Shown here: piece by piece, positions 32,501 through 40,856 of the stretch
Layout of the letters: each line of letters opens with the position of its first letter
Numbering within the stretch: position 1 is the first letter of the stretch
Assembly (NCBI GenBank): GCA_001724265.1
Contig: MEDY01000286.1
Location: 1-41,844, forward strand
Direction of reading: 5' to 3'
Length of the DNA: 41,844 bases
Origin: Rhizaria sp. SCN 62-66
Taxonomy: Eukaryota; Rhizaria, unplaced
Made by a program: the position numbers and the translations under genes
The notes under the pieces: generated by a model
What the model saw: only the letters and a program-made list of their open reading frames with translations
Databases searched by the model: none
Told to the model about the DNA's origin: nothing

Positions 32501-32667
32501 GCGTATCGCTTGACACGGCGACCGCGGTTGCGCTGCTAGGCGACAGCGCGCACGGCACCGCGGCGGCGGTCGCGGCCGCGAATGCCGACGCGGCGGCCGC
32601 CGTGCTGCTGTGGCTGCTGCAGTGCACCGCGGTCGAGAGCGGTTGCGTCGCCAAGAGGCTGCAGTGA
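26587..32667 (+). CDS. CDT1: CDT1-like DNA replication licensing factor, giant form
   Basis: One exon, ATG 26587 to TGA 32665-32667, 2026 residues. Residues about 339-412 (LPPPLRHLANCLWTLDSVLL ... LLRLLTVMPESYEV) match the CDT1 geminin-binding/winged-helix region: hydrophobic strand, F/L-R/T-LD-(T/S)(V/I) helix, then a basic helix leading to TVxPExY. A helical YALLVRRLLYLSLL segment near 545 fits the next helices. Residues about 1377-1475 (LRARLASF ... MSPAACEKLVVAI) resemble the C-terminal MCM-binding winged helix, where human CDT1 has MSPGEMEKHLLLL. CDT1 loads MCM2-7 with ORC and CDC6 in G1. Human CDT1 is 546 residues; here long Ser/Asn/Ala insertions separate the domains and about 550 unexplained residues follow. 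An acidic Asp-rich N-terminus and Ser-Pro sites could allow CDK control. Homology is judged by eye, so it is moderate. Confidence 0.6.
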   Translation: MRRSAASTRAGSAAQLQSQSHIDPQPVPPQLPPQRAPQRRSSARTTISTSPAVVLPPAATSSAIKDAGSTALGRSVNDVKGSDKVGEIVMVLTDSDDDDDYDDFEDDEDNCDGDASDRDASINASARSKRPRTASNALTNHRASSSDDSVHLLPPLSSLRQKEHQQQQRHGPALPLPAADAVTYCATASAAALTNYSDSRTSSSTSNAVNDADCYSPGSHPFALTSWSSLCARVLRWDRPDCVLRACIDREAGLYPQPYFPCNNNDKNTGVNNTKANTATNNFSSINITNSHRDSNSVSASREPVTLLLPSFKTQTPSLLLPFAPLPGSPLPPPAHALLPPPLRHLANCLWTLDSVLLDSLMTHAARAATPLSVLKKDAARRLRHDVSAEDLLRLLTVMPESYEVTVVTASPVPTHMSAVANSNAQTNADDSSNKSNVSGNDDDRVFSRFNPDTGLSTLLRCKYLPPDHEIKISPWLPPRSRQQSHRPSASDPADATATANASASAESDVAESVVGVAPLSPSHLWSYLSASRHARYALLVRRLLYLSLLAQLAPLRALSLAFDSNNNKNNGDFMFSAASIKDSEFPFVVASDWDAPLTGTKFSARAVTVARALAGHCVSALTTLAPTLHGPSHAHFHIGENSHNNTGAVNTQGDSELGVAYSAADANNCVFMHTHARVLATVTLNASNRHVANSKASSLRNVQSCVFSGAAHLPASATATASAVARTPAAAAVLLREARALSQLWTALPAPAPPLQLSVRAPWPVWLPESHYVVAPSLMQDKTGLLLPLPPLEAPPPPPVSKGAAFKRALVTGAAVSAGEDNDKRHGDGGNAGDDNSDSACESDGDNDGVAADACDCGREQQLGSGCEQCSYRRRAHSHLLRTKSSRLRLCRRAALPPAPPAPPIAFVLSLAADCTHPTELSATGLRVTATAAAAAGASALAVAEGESGAAGAARAAAVEAAAVDAVLGPETVSSIANETTLELDLELNKNSHDQRHSATKTLLSESGVGHDSGVSTSNVSGVAMTVAAGASGVSAKGVGVRVAGYFALLTALEQQLPQSSGAKTKSAKTQNRSIAVPRPMLLPVHAYLYLAPKDVTVATAAALMQLSEQQSPHSNGNNKTHDASETVSQKRKSLFSVLSAVCVMNNLALARTAFTASHNSNIDSVNSNITAQQPLFIHASGFFGPVARHFARLIATLLHPTRGLMRSTFLPTRPDLSAGRGGWDCCAMLRALVARVMPGEVQDLWSDAAKSANTPTKLTKNVDSRGDLSGSNGDCHEGNRFVILLTKAALRDAVTALRTNSALKQLEKTIALLSAVTDAAEIVRGMALTQSPAFFTTTSNNSNANADASNNNGQQPQVQTATTTAAGGAAAGAAGGLAALRARLASFKNNNNAAAATSSVAATAPSQQKPEHQQQQQQQQSGAAAAAAVAHRPVPLPLSRVVAELANSDRIGRTHGMSPAACEKLVVAICAVSAAAAAIEHADAAAKSAIFTDADNANSNDGAVATAKSDQTKSVVSTQRSQAAMQCVTTSFGTALRYYPLHNASAFAAAAAAARTAGLGLHKAVAASVAAVAEAASWWTDPPTVTYSGTGSDANNNTAEQKVDTARLESESGENAGVELRSAGYIDAIANAATAAEAVAATQWALPKYLRQSKSPCQVNVGGEVTVSSEWDRVFVAPLRFLLRKASPLGACLDSALSVADSDGTAQTCPDSATAGIDPVAWPATAAGRLLCFAHADATVERVARASVATVRRDGRAVQKLLNEAKHAAAPAPQLQPSVEAVARLQREQRERKRLLQRLNLFAGCSRGRLYFYPPNAPGVPQCLSSKTNSSTASATDANDSEADDDTDFDVGLSFDSDAGTDREHETGDCERLQDVEGALFARWVARRTPALPQTQALIQSLSRGMYTAALPSLPSLASLSEAIPATHALKNSCNLPCALELTQNTPNSSPSARTPDSTSLSVTDVSTPRVSLDTATAVALLGDSAHGTAAAVAAANADAAAAVLLWLLQCTAVESGCVAKRLQ

Positions 32668-33026
32668 ACGGCAATAATATCCTCACAATGTTTAAAAATG
32701 TTTATTTAGTTTAAGCACGCTCTTTATGTCACGATGAAGTTGCCCTGTAGATCGTGTTGTTATATAGACTTCCCCTTCACTGTTTACAATACAAATCGAC
32801 CTTACAGCTAGTCAATGATATGCCGCAAAAATGTTCGTACTACATGGACACTCCTCTCTGTTTAGATCGAGATCTGTAGGGATGTTCGAACTAATGTATT
32901 GTATTGTTGTGAAAGAGAGACACTGGCCAGTGTCACTTGCTAACGCAGCGCATGGCCTGTCGCGCCAAATAGACTCTGTGGGCCCCCCAAGCGCGTAATT
33001 TCAAGAGCAACATGCGTCATCACTAC
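32668..33026. other. Convergent spacer between the CDT1-like gene and SF3B6
   Basis: 359 bp of AT-rich sequence lie between two TGA codons on opposite strands. I see no AATAAA in the right position, no RNA gene and no supported frame. Polyadenylation signals here must be variant. Confidence 0.45.
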
Positions 33027-33811
33027 TCACGTGCTCTGCTGCGGGGGAGCGTCCGTACCGGCGACCCCGAACTTGGCCTTAAGCGCGGCCAGCTCCGCCA
33101 GCCCGGCCTCCACCTTGGCGCGGCCCTGCTCGACCTTGCCCGCCGCGCTCGCGCCCGCGGTGGCGGCGGCAGCGGCGGCGGCGGCGGCGTTGCGGGAAGG
33201 CTTGAAGTAGACGACGGTGAGGTAGCGGCCGTCGACGTTGAAGCCATTGAGCCCGTCGACGGCGGCGCGCGCGTCGTGCACGTTGTCGTACACTACGTAC
33301 GCGCGGCCCTTAGACGAAGGGCCGTTGCCCCTGTGAAGTGAACGCGTTAGAGAAACAAAGAGGAAAGAGACGGCGGGAATGTGAGATAGCGACAAGGAAG
33401 AAACAATATGTGAAGACAGTAGACTGTCGAGATAAAACCAACATAAACCTTTGGATTACAAGTTATTTTACAAAAATAACTGAGAATATGCCTCATTTCA
33501 GGACAATGTGATGTGAGATATGCAGTGTAAGTGAGTTGGATGGACTTACATGCGGATCTGGCGGATGATGCCGAAGCGGCCGAAGAGGGTGTACATGTCC
33601 TCGCCGGAGTAGTTGAACGGCAAATGTTTGATAAAGAGAATACGTGACGCGTCAGCAGGGAGCTGTGGTTGGCGCACACTCTGTAGTGGGAGCGTGGTAT
33701 GGAGCAAAAAGAGGCGAGAATGAGTGAGCGAAGGCAAGAGAAAGTAGGGCGACGGAAGATCGGCGGATTGAGGGCGAGACGTACCATGCCAGTATGACCC
33801 AAAGAGTTCAT
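33027..33811 (-). CDS. SF3B6: Splicing factor 3B subunit 6 (SF3B6, p14)
   Basis: U2 snRNP SF3b subunit that sits near the branch-point adenosine and binds SF3B1. Three exons: 33811-33785, 33680-33550 and 33330-33027, total 462 bp, 153 residues (human 125). The single RRM at about residues 20-95 has RNP2 RILFIKHLPF and RNP1 GRAYVVY, with the diagnostic FGRFGIIRQIRMGN and LNGFNVDGRYLTVVYF. These align almost without gaps to human SF3B6. The human RNP2 Tyr that lies next to the branch adenosine is Phe here, keeping the aromatic ring. The tail has an Ala run and an AELAALKAKFGV segment matching the human LKLLKEKYGI end. The splice joins fall exactly where the human protein is continuous, which confirms GT-AG introns here. 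It ends at TGA and is head to head with the FET-like gene. Confidence 0.95.
33331..33549 (-). other. Intron 2 of SF3B6 (219 bp)
   Basis: Donor GTAAGT follows CGCAT, and the acceptor TTCACAG precedes GGGCAAC. Joining gives RQIR-M-GNG in frame, matching the family. Confidence 0.9.
33681..33784 (-). other. Intron 1 of SF3B6 (104 bp)
   Basis: Donor GTACGT follows a nine-codon first exon (MNSLGHTGM), and acceptor CACTACAG precedes AGTGTGCGC. The join is in phase 0. The first exon is short and rests on the good donor and the only suitable ATG. Confidence 0.75.
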
Positions 33812-34414
33812 TGTGATTCAGACAACAAAAAAGTACGGAGTGACCTCTGAATTTGTATTGACGATCAAATCAGACCAGAAGACAGTGCCAAAATGAGGGA
33901 TCATACCAACGGACTGGTCGGGGCAGGTTCGCGAAAAATCTCAGCGAGGTGGTCGCAATTGCAGCCTGGTTGTTCTCGAGCTTTTCAGCGAGGATTAAAT
34001 CACACACTCCCGACGAGGCACGCGGCTCACGCTGATGAATCTGTGTTGTCAACTCAGTAGCATATTTGTGTTTAAAACGTGATCCACGATCAACCCTGAC
34101 CCTCAGCGCACTATTTCTTCAGGGTGTCGAGAAGATAGCAAAACATCCCCTCGCTGTTGCTGTTGTCGCTTAGCAGCGCGCGTCTCTCTCTCTCTGGACC
34201 AGGGTGATTGATTCACTGTTGCCGTGACGTGTCCCTTTCTGTCTTTTTGTCCTGTGCACGCACACCTGTCTTGTCTTCCCTCTCATCACACTCCCGCACT
34301 GTCTTTCCAAACAAACGCAAACCAAACTGAAACTAATAGTCTCTCCTGCAACTCCTGAGCAACAGCTGAAGTAGACTTCTTAGTGTTCTTTCCGACGACT
34401 GCGTACTCCCGACT
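33812..34414. promoter_or_regulatory. Shared upstream region of SF3B6 and the FET-like gene
   Basis: 603 bp lie between divergent starts. A minus-strand frame at 34052-33870 (60 codons) followed by GTATGA could be a 5' leader exon or upstream ORF of SF3B6, but nothing confirms it. The right part (34186-34310) has CT repeats and pyrimidine tracts before the plus-strand ATG. No RNA gene is seen. Confidence 0.4.
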
Positions 34415-35599
34415 ATGAGCAGTATTGACCCCAACGATTTCCCGCCGCCGCCCCCGCCGCCGCCACCGGCGGACGAGGACTACAACGACGACGGCAACTA
34501 CCCCATGCCTCCGCCGCCGCCGCCCCCACCAGCCGACGACGACGCCACTGCTGCTGCTCCCATTAACAACAACGGCAGCAGCACGTCTACAGCAGCAACG
34601 GGTCCGCTGCCTGCGCCGAGCTTCACCGACTTCACCCCGTCTTTCCTCTCGGAGTCCGAGTCCTCCTCCTCGGCCTCCATCGCCCTCGCCATCCTCCCCG
34701 GCGTTGGCAGCGTCTCCAGCGCCGGCGCCGCGCCCGCGTTCGATCTGATGGCTGCGCTGGCGGACGCGCAGCACGAGGCCGCGCGCTCAGACGCCGCGTC
34801 GATCGCGGCCGCGGCCGCTGCCAAGGCCGCGCTGGCCTCCGGCGCGGCGGCCGCGCAGTGCAACAAGTGCGGCCGCGCGGGCCATACCTGGCGCGAGTGT
34901 CCCGAGAACCTGCACGAGGGCGATGACACGGTCCTCATCCAGGGGCTGCCGCAAGGCGCGGGCGTGACCGAGGCGGCCGTGGCGGCCTGGGCGGGGACCA
35001 TCGGCCGCGTGCGCCGCAAGAAGGGCAAGGGCCGCGACCGCTTCCTCGAGCTCGACTGCGTCAAGCTGTACCGCTCCGCGGGCGAGCTGCCCGCGTACCT
35101 GCTGGCCGCGGCCGATGGCGCGGACCGCGCCGCCGGCGGCGTCGCGCCGAACACGGTGACGGCCACAGTGACATTCGAGGACGCCGACACGGCCCCCGCG
35201 GCCGTCCGCTGGCTCAGCAACAGGCCTTTCACGGCCGGCGCCGACGGGGCCGCGGCCGCTGCGGCACCGGCGAGGGACAGCAAGAGCGGCAGTGCGAGTG
35301 GCGTTAAGGTGAGCTTGATCAAGAAGGAGCAGAACAACGCCCCGGACCAGTCCCAGGCTCAGTCTCAGGCTCAGGGACAGGCTCAGGGACAGTGGCAAGG
35401 GCAGGGGCAGGGGCAGGGGCAGTGGGGCGGCCGCGACCGCAGCGACCGCGACGGTGGCTACAGCGGCGGCGGCGGCGGCAACCGGTTCCAGGGGGGTGCT
35501 CCTGGCGGCGGCTGGGGCCAGCAGGGGCAGCAGCAGCAACAACAGGGACAGGGAGGCTGGGGCCAGCAGCAAGGTGGGTATTACGGCCGCCCCCAGTGA
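34415..35599 (+). CDS. FET/TAF15-like RNA-binding protein with CCHC zinc knuckle and RRM
   Basis: One exon, ATG 34415 to TGA 35597-35599, 394 residues. The N-terminus has two runs of eight to nine prolines in acidic sequence (residues 9-50), possible profilin, WW or SH3 ligands. An Ala-rich helix precedes a CX2CX4HX4C zinc knuckle (C149, C152, H157, C162). The RRM at about 170-307 begins DDTVLIQGLP (RNP2-like) and ends TATVTFEDADTAPAAVRWL ... FTAGADG ... VKVSL. This matches the FUS/EWS/TAF15 RRM, including the extended loop after strand 1 and the late ATVSFDDPxxAxAAIxWF element. The tail is Gln-rich and Gly/Arg-rich (QSQAQ, GGYSGGGGG, GWGQQ), typical of phase-separating RNA-binding proteins. 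Animal FET proteins have a RanBP2-type finger instead of a knuckle. It probably acts in nuclear mRNA synthesis or processing. Confidence 0.85.
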   Translation: MSSIDPNDFPPPPPPPPPADEDYNDDGNYPMPPPPPPPPADDDATAAAPINNNGSSTSTAATGPLPAPSFTDFTPSFLSESESSSSASIALAILPGVGSVSSAGAAPAFDLMAALADAQHEAARSDAASIAAAAAAKAALASGAAAAQCNKCGRAGHTWRECPENLHEGDDTVLIQGLPQGAGVTEAAVAAWAGTIGRVRRKKGKGRDRFLELDCVKLYRSAGELPAYLLAAADGADRAAGGVAPNTVTATVTFEDADTAPAAVRWLSNRPFTAGADGAAAAAAPARDSKSGSASGVKVSLIKKEQNNAPDQSQAQSQAQGQAQGQWQGQGQGQGQWGGRDRSDRDGGYSGGGGGNRFQGGAPGGGWGQQGQQQQQQGQGGWGQQQGGYYGRPQ

Positions 35600-36387
35600 G
35601 CGGCTGCGATGTGCTGAATACGACTGCGAAGCGCACCGTGCATGCGGGCGTATTCTATTCATCGATGGTACTGAGTAAGGTGATGGGGCGTGGACACGCG
35701 GCGTGCGTGCGTGCCTCGGGCTGGGGCCCTGGTGAGCGACTTTAGAGGAGCATATATGCCATAAATACAAAAATAACGTACCATATACATAGATCTATTG
35801 CAAATGTATGTCATATGGTAAATTTACTGTTCAGAATGCTCATCAAGCGAGTGCAGTTCTTTGTTTTCAACAAATTCGACTGGGCACGAGTGACTGTGAG
35901 CAGGGCGGAAGGAAGGGCAGAAGCGGGCACAGCGAGACACACCATCCCAAAAAAAGGGCATATTTCGTCGGTCTCAAACGCGCTCCTCCGTTATGACAGC
36001 GGGATATGCATAGTTGATCGAGACATGTAGTAACTGTGAGAAGTGGTTCTAAATTAAAACAGGTCGTTTGCTTCCACTTCTGGCGCACAGGGGATGCCTG
36101 CAATCATGGCGAATCGGCAGTGAATCGATCTCGCATAGCCAACTCATTCCCTAGTCACGTTTTTCCGCTCTGTCTACAACAATCACGCCCCATTCCCAAA
36201 TCCCACCGCTGAACCCTGCTTAAATCCCGCTCTATTCCCCTGCGTGTCCTTGTTTTCCCCCTCGCAACCTTTTCCGATCCTTCAGCGCAGCGCCCCCACT
36301 CTCCCGCACCCTCGCTCGCTCGCTTGCTTTCTCTCTCTCTCTGCGCCGGCACTCCCTTTCTGTCTGCTCGCGTCCCTCCCGCCCCCG
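35600..36387. other. Spacer and pyrimidine-rich leader of the kinase gene
   Basis: 788 bp lie between two plus-strand genes. The first 480 bp are mixed to AT-rich, with no AATAAA at a good distance. From about 36160 to 36380 the plus strand is strongly pyrimidine-rich (CTCTCTCTCT, CTCGCTCGCT), consistent with a promoter and 5' leader of the kinase gene. The frame is open there back to a GTG at 36244, but the first ATG is at 36388. No RNA gene is seen. Confidence 0.45.
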
Positions 36388-39300
36388 ATGAGTTCCGCGG
36401 AGGCCCCCTCGGCCGTCCCGGCGCCCGCGTCCGGCATGGTGTCCCCCTCTGCGTCCAACGCGACCGCGATCGACGCCCGCGCGCAGTCCTCGGTCCACTC
36501 GCAGCTGCTGCTCAACGGCGGTACCTTCACCACCTCGGGGCTCTTTGGCGCGCAGCAGCGCTGCGTGTGGGTGTCCCCCGCGCTTGACACGGTCTTCTGG
36601 GCCAAGACGCGCGACCAGAAGAAGCCTTCCTCGGCCCCCGCGTCGGCCATCGTCTCCGCCGGCAACGCGCCCCCGGGCTCCTCATCGTCGTCGTCCTCGT
36701 CCTCGTCGTCGTCCGCCTCGGCCAGCTACGCCGCCTTCTCGCCCAACGGCGGCGCCGGTGGCTCCGTCAGCGTCACCGTCGTGTTCCGCGAGCGCGCCGA
36801 TGGCCCCACCACCACGCTCGACTTCGACTGCGTCACTCGGTGCGTGCATATAGTCTTATAGCATGCGTTATTTCGCTGCGAAATTTGGATTTATACGTTT
36901 AATTTAATGTGTTTACATAACATTTAGTACTCTCTGCTCATATGTCAAACTTTTCCTTTTCTGTGAGCTCATGTTGCGCCTTAAATTACTGCTATTTGTA
37001 TTGTTATTTACCGCTTGCCTCTAACAGCGAGGAGGCAGACACATGGGCGCGCGCGTTTAACTGGCTGCGCTCTGTCAACTCGCAGGTCTCTCAGCCGTTC
37101 AACTTCCAGCACAACGTGACGGTCAACGCTGACTTCACGTGGGAGCTGCCTCCGAACCAGTCGATCGAGTCCCTGTTCGAGCTCTCAACAGTGCTGGGTC
37201 AGGGCACCTTCGGCAAGGTCTTCAAAGCGCGTCACCGCGACACGGGCTTCGCGCTGGCCATCAAGCTGGTCGACGTACAGGGCCTCAGCGATGTGAGCGA
37301 GATCAAGCGCGAGGTTGACGTGCTCAAGGAGTGCCGCTTCAAGAACATCGTCGACTACTTCGGCTGCTGGGGCCCGGACCAGCAGCACCAGCTGTGGACA
37401 CTCATGTCCTACTGCCAGTTCGGCTCCGCCATCGACCTGCTCTACGCCGCGCAGGTCTACCTCAGCGAGGTTCAAATCGCCTTCATCATTGCGTCCACGC
37501 TCGCGGGGCTGCACTACCTTCACACGATCAAGCGCATCGTGCACCGCGACGTCAAGGCGCGCAACATCCTCGTCACCGGCAACGGCTGCATCAAGCTCGC
37601 GGACTTCGGCATCTCCAAGCAGGTGTCGACCGAGAACATCGGCTTCTGCACCATCGGCACCGGCTCGCCGCATTGGATGTCCCCCGAGGTCGTCCAGGAC
37701 GAGCCTGCGACGTTCGCCTCCGACATCTGGTCGCTCGGCATCACCGCCATCGAGCTCACGACGTGTCTGCCGCCGCGCGCGGACCTGGGCGTCGACGACG
37801 TCATGGCCGCCACGGTGCGCGACGCGCCGCCCACACTGGCTCCCGCGCCTGCGGGCCGTCCCGCCTGGTCGCGCGAGTTCGTCGACTTCGTCACCGTGTG
37901 CCTGCAGAAGGACCCCGCGATGCGGCCCACGACGGCGGACCTGCTCAAGCACCCCTTCGTGCGCATCGGCATCATGGAGAACCACTGCCTGGACCCCATT
38001 CTGCAGAAGGTCGAGGCGCAGCAGCGCCAGAAGAACGACGGCTCGGGCGGCGCCAGCAGCAGCAACAACGCCGCCGGCGCCAATAACGGCGGCGCCTCCC
38101 CGCGCGGCGGCCTTAACGGCGGCGCCGGTGCCGGCGCCAGCGGCAGCGCTAACTACGACGTGGACCTGGCCCCGATCAACAACCTTAACGCCGCGACGGT
38201 GCCCGGCAAGCGCGTGCTCTACTCGGACAGCAAGAAGTCCTCCGCGCTGGCCTCTCCCAACTCGCCCAGCAACGGGCCCGTCACTGCCTCCTTCGCGGCC
38301 TCCCCGAGCCTCAACGGGCCCTCGGCCGCGCGCTCCGCCAGCGGCGCCTACGCGGGCGCGGGCACCAACGGCATCGACTTCGACATCGACCTGGGCGGCT
38401 CGGCCTACAGCAACAACAGCGGCGGTAGCGGCGGCAGCGGCGGCAACAACAGCAGCAACGGTGACGGCGTCAAGACCGTCACGCGTGTGTCGTTCGAGGA
38501 CAACATGATTGCCTTCGCCTCGGGCATGACCTTCCGCATCCCGGACACGCTCTCGCGCGCGCTCTCCACGGCCGGCCGCGGCACGCCCGCCGCGGGCGCC
38601 ATCGCGGAGCGCTTTGCGGAGCTGTGTCTACCGCCATTCGTCGAGGTTGTGGTGGGCACCCCTGAGACGCGGTCCAGCACGCTGGGCAACTACAGCGCGT
38701 ACCCCGTGCGCGTGCGCGCGAACCCGGTGTTCGAGGCGCGGCCGTGCACGCTGCCGCTCGACATCGAGGAGGTGGGCACGCCGACGCTCGCCAAGCTCAT
38801 CGCCGATAAGGACACCGTGGTGGTGTACCGCCGCTACAGCGACTTCCTCTGGTTCCATGAGCAGCTCGAGTTTGCCTTCCCGGGCCTGCTGATTCCGCCG
38901 ATGCCCGGCAAGCACTTCTCGGGCAACTTCGACGACGAGATCATCAACGACCGGCGCCAGGGTCTCCAGTGGTACCTCGACTCGGTCGCGCGTCACCCGC
39001 TGCTCTCCAAGTCCTTCCTCTTCCACGCCTTCGTGCGTCTGTCCGCGGAGAAGTTCCCGGGGCTCAAGAAGTACGTCTCGCAGCGCATCGACGACCTGCG
39101 CAAGGCCGCCAAGCAGCAGGCGGCCGCGCGCGCCGGCAGCGACCTGCCTGGCGCAGCACCGGTCAACGCGCTGACGGGCAGGCCGATGTACTCGTTCCCC
39201 GCGCACGCGAGCGCGCTGACGGCCGAGACGACGTTCGCCGACGCCGTGAACCCGGTCAAGGAGAGCGTGGGCTTCTTCTCCAAACTCAAGTCCAAGGTTA

Positions 39301-40856
39301 TCTCGAGCAAGACTACGTCGCTGCTGCTCTCTCTGCCCGCGCAGACGCAGCTGACCGTCGCCGCGCTCTACGCCAAGGACATCGTGTGGTACCTGTCTCA
39401 TCTAGAGCAGCAGTACGGCCGCCTCGACGCTGGCCTCACGACGGCGCTCGACGCGTGCGCCAAGCTGGGCATGGCCGTCTCCAAGTGGGTCACCTCCGCG
39501 GACCAAGGCCGCCAGGCACTTACGATCGCGACCGAGGCTGCGCGCGACGCCGCGCCCGTGTCGTCGTCCGCCGCCGTCATCTCGCTGAGCGACACCGAGA
39601 CGGCGATCGTGAGCAGCTACGAGGCCGCGCGGCAACAGGCGCTGGCGAAGCAGGCCGCCGAGGAGGAGGAGCAGCGCCGGCGCGCAGAGTCCTTCGCCGC
39701 CAAGGGCGCTGCCAGCCGCGGCAGCCACACGGCGAGCGCAACGCCCTCGCTACGCGGCCCGCCGCCGTTCCCCGGGACGATCGTGCCGGGCGCCGGTGCT
39801 GCGTCCTCCGCCGCCAGCGCCGCCGCCAAGCTGCCTAAGTCGGCCAAGAAGGCCGCGACGGTCGCCGCGGCGGCGGCCCGTAGCGCCACCGCGGGCGCCG
39901 CGGGCGTGGCCGGGGACGCGCCGTGGATCGAGTTCGAGACGGCGCTGGGGCCCGGACTGACTCTTCTCGCGCAGAGGGTCGCCCGCGACCTGGGTCCCGT
40001 GCTCGCAGAGCGCTGCACCAAGCTCAACGCCTTCGGGCTGTATCCGGCCAAGTTCTACCGCAAGCTCTGCGGCAGCGTCCGCGACATGATCCGCAGGTAC
40101 GGCGTACCGACCGCAACTTTGACGGGACGGGATAGGATATGAGTTGAATATGATGCTTTCTTTTTAAAATTGTTGGTCTATCTGCTATAATTTCACGTTG
40201 TCATCTCATTTGCGCCCTCTTTTTTACACCCTTTTTTGTTACTCTATCCAGGCGCGACTCGCTGCTGCTCTCTTGCCGCAAGGAGCTAAAGGACGACCCT
40301 ACGATGACCACGCCTGTGGCCCTGGACTCGGCCGAGCCCTCGTCCTCGGACGCCCCCGCGCAGTCCGAGCCCATGCTCATGACTGGCAGCAACGTCCGCG
40401 TCATCCCCGCACCCGCCGACCAGGTACCTTAACTCGTCGACTTCTGTCATAATTTAATCTGGCACTTTTCACTTGAATCATCTTCAAGTTCAACATGCGT
40501 ATGAGTAAAATATGGCAAGGCAAAGTTTTATCTCACAGCATCAATATTTTGTGTTTTTCGACTTATTTCTTGATTTCCTTTTCTCCTTTCAGGCGCGCGC
40601 GCTGTCCCTGCCGCGCACGGCGAGCCGCGGCCGCCTGGACTCGTTCTCGCAGTCGGTGCTGGCCGAGGTCGCGCTCTTCCAGGCGCAGAAGCAGTGCCAC
40701 TTCCTGTCGATCACGTCCGCGCTCGCGACGAGTCAGCGCGAGGCGGCCGAGAAGGAGGCCGCGGCCTGGGAGGGCATCGTCGGCACGCTCGATAGCATGG
40801 AGGAGGACTGCCAGTGGGCCGACCTCTCCTTCGAGACCAGTCTCGTCGCGCTCTAA
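36388..40856 (+). CDS. PH - STE20/MST-type protein kinase - PX - BAR-like protein
   Basis: Four exons (36388-36839, 37028-40096, 40252-40423, 40593-40856) give 1318 residues ending at TAA. A PH-like domain (about 50-165) is split by intron 1: CVWVSPALDTVFWAK ... TTTLDFDCVTR, then EEADTWARAFNWL, the typical last helix. The kinase (about 201-467) has GQGTFGKVF (208), AIK with Lys230, HRDVKARN (Asp325), DFG (343) and GSPHWMSPEV, so it should be an active Ser/Thr kinase of the STE20 group. A Gly/Asn/Ser linker follows. The PX domain (about 686-830) has VVYRRYSDFLWF, FPGLLIPPMPGK and RRQGLQWYLDSVARHPLL, the phosphoinositide-binding core. The helical remainder (about 890-1318) looks like a sorting-nexin BAR domain. 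It probably acts at endosomes or the plasma membrane, reading phosphoinositides and curvature. There are no in-frame TAGs. Confidence 0.9.
36840..37027 (+). other. Intron 1 of the PH-kinase-PX-BAR gene (188 bp)
   Basis: Donor GTGCGT follows ACTCG, and acceptor CTCTAACAG precedes CGAGGAG. The join gives VTREEADTW, restoring the PH domain. The intron is AT-rich and has stops in all relevant frames. Confidence 0.9.
40097..40251 (+). other. Intron 2 of the PH-kinase-PX-BAR gene (155 bp)
   Basis: Donor GTACGG follows ATCCGCAG, and acceptor CTATCCAG precedes GCGCGACTC. The join gives IRRDSLLLSCRKEL in frame, a plausible continuation of a BAR helix. Confidence 0.85.
40424..40592 (+). other. Intron 3 of the PH-kinase-PX-BAR gene (169 bp)
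   Basis: Donor GTACCT follows GACCAG, and acceptor CTCCTTTCAG precedes GCGCGCGCG. It is phase 0. The last exon then reads to TAA and has the heptad pattern of a final BAR helix. Confidence 0.85.

Noticed and set aside
36244-36387. N-terminal extension of the kinase gene from GTG 36244
   Set aside because: It is not an ATG, and the sequence is a pyrimidine-rich leader giving Ser/Leu/Pro by composition. The first ATG at 36388 begins a normal acidic/Ala-rich N-terminus.
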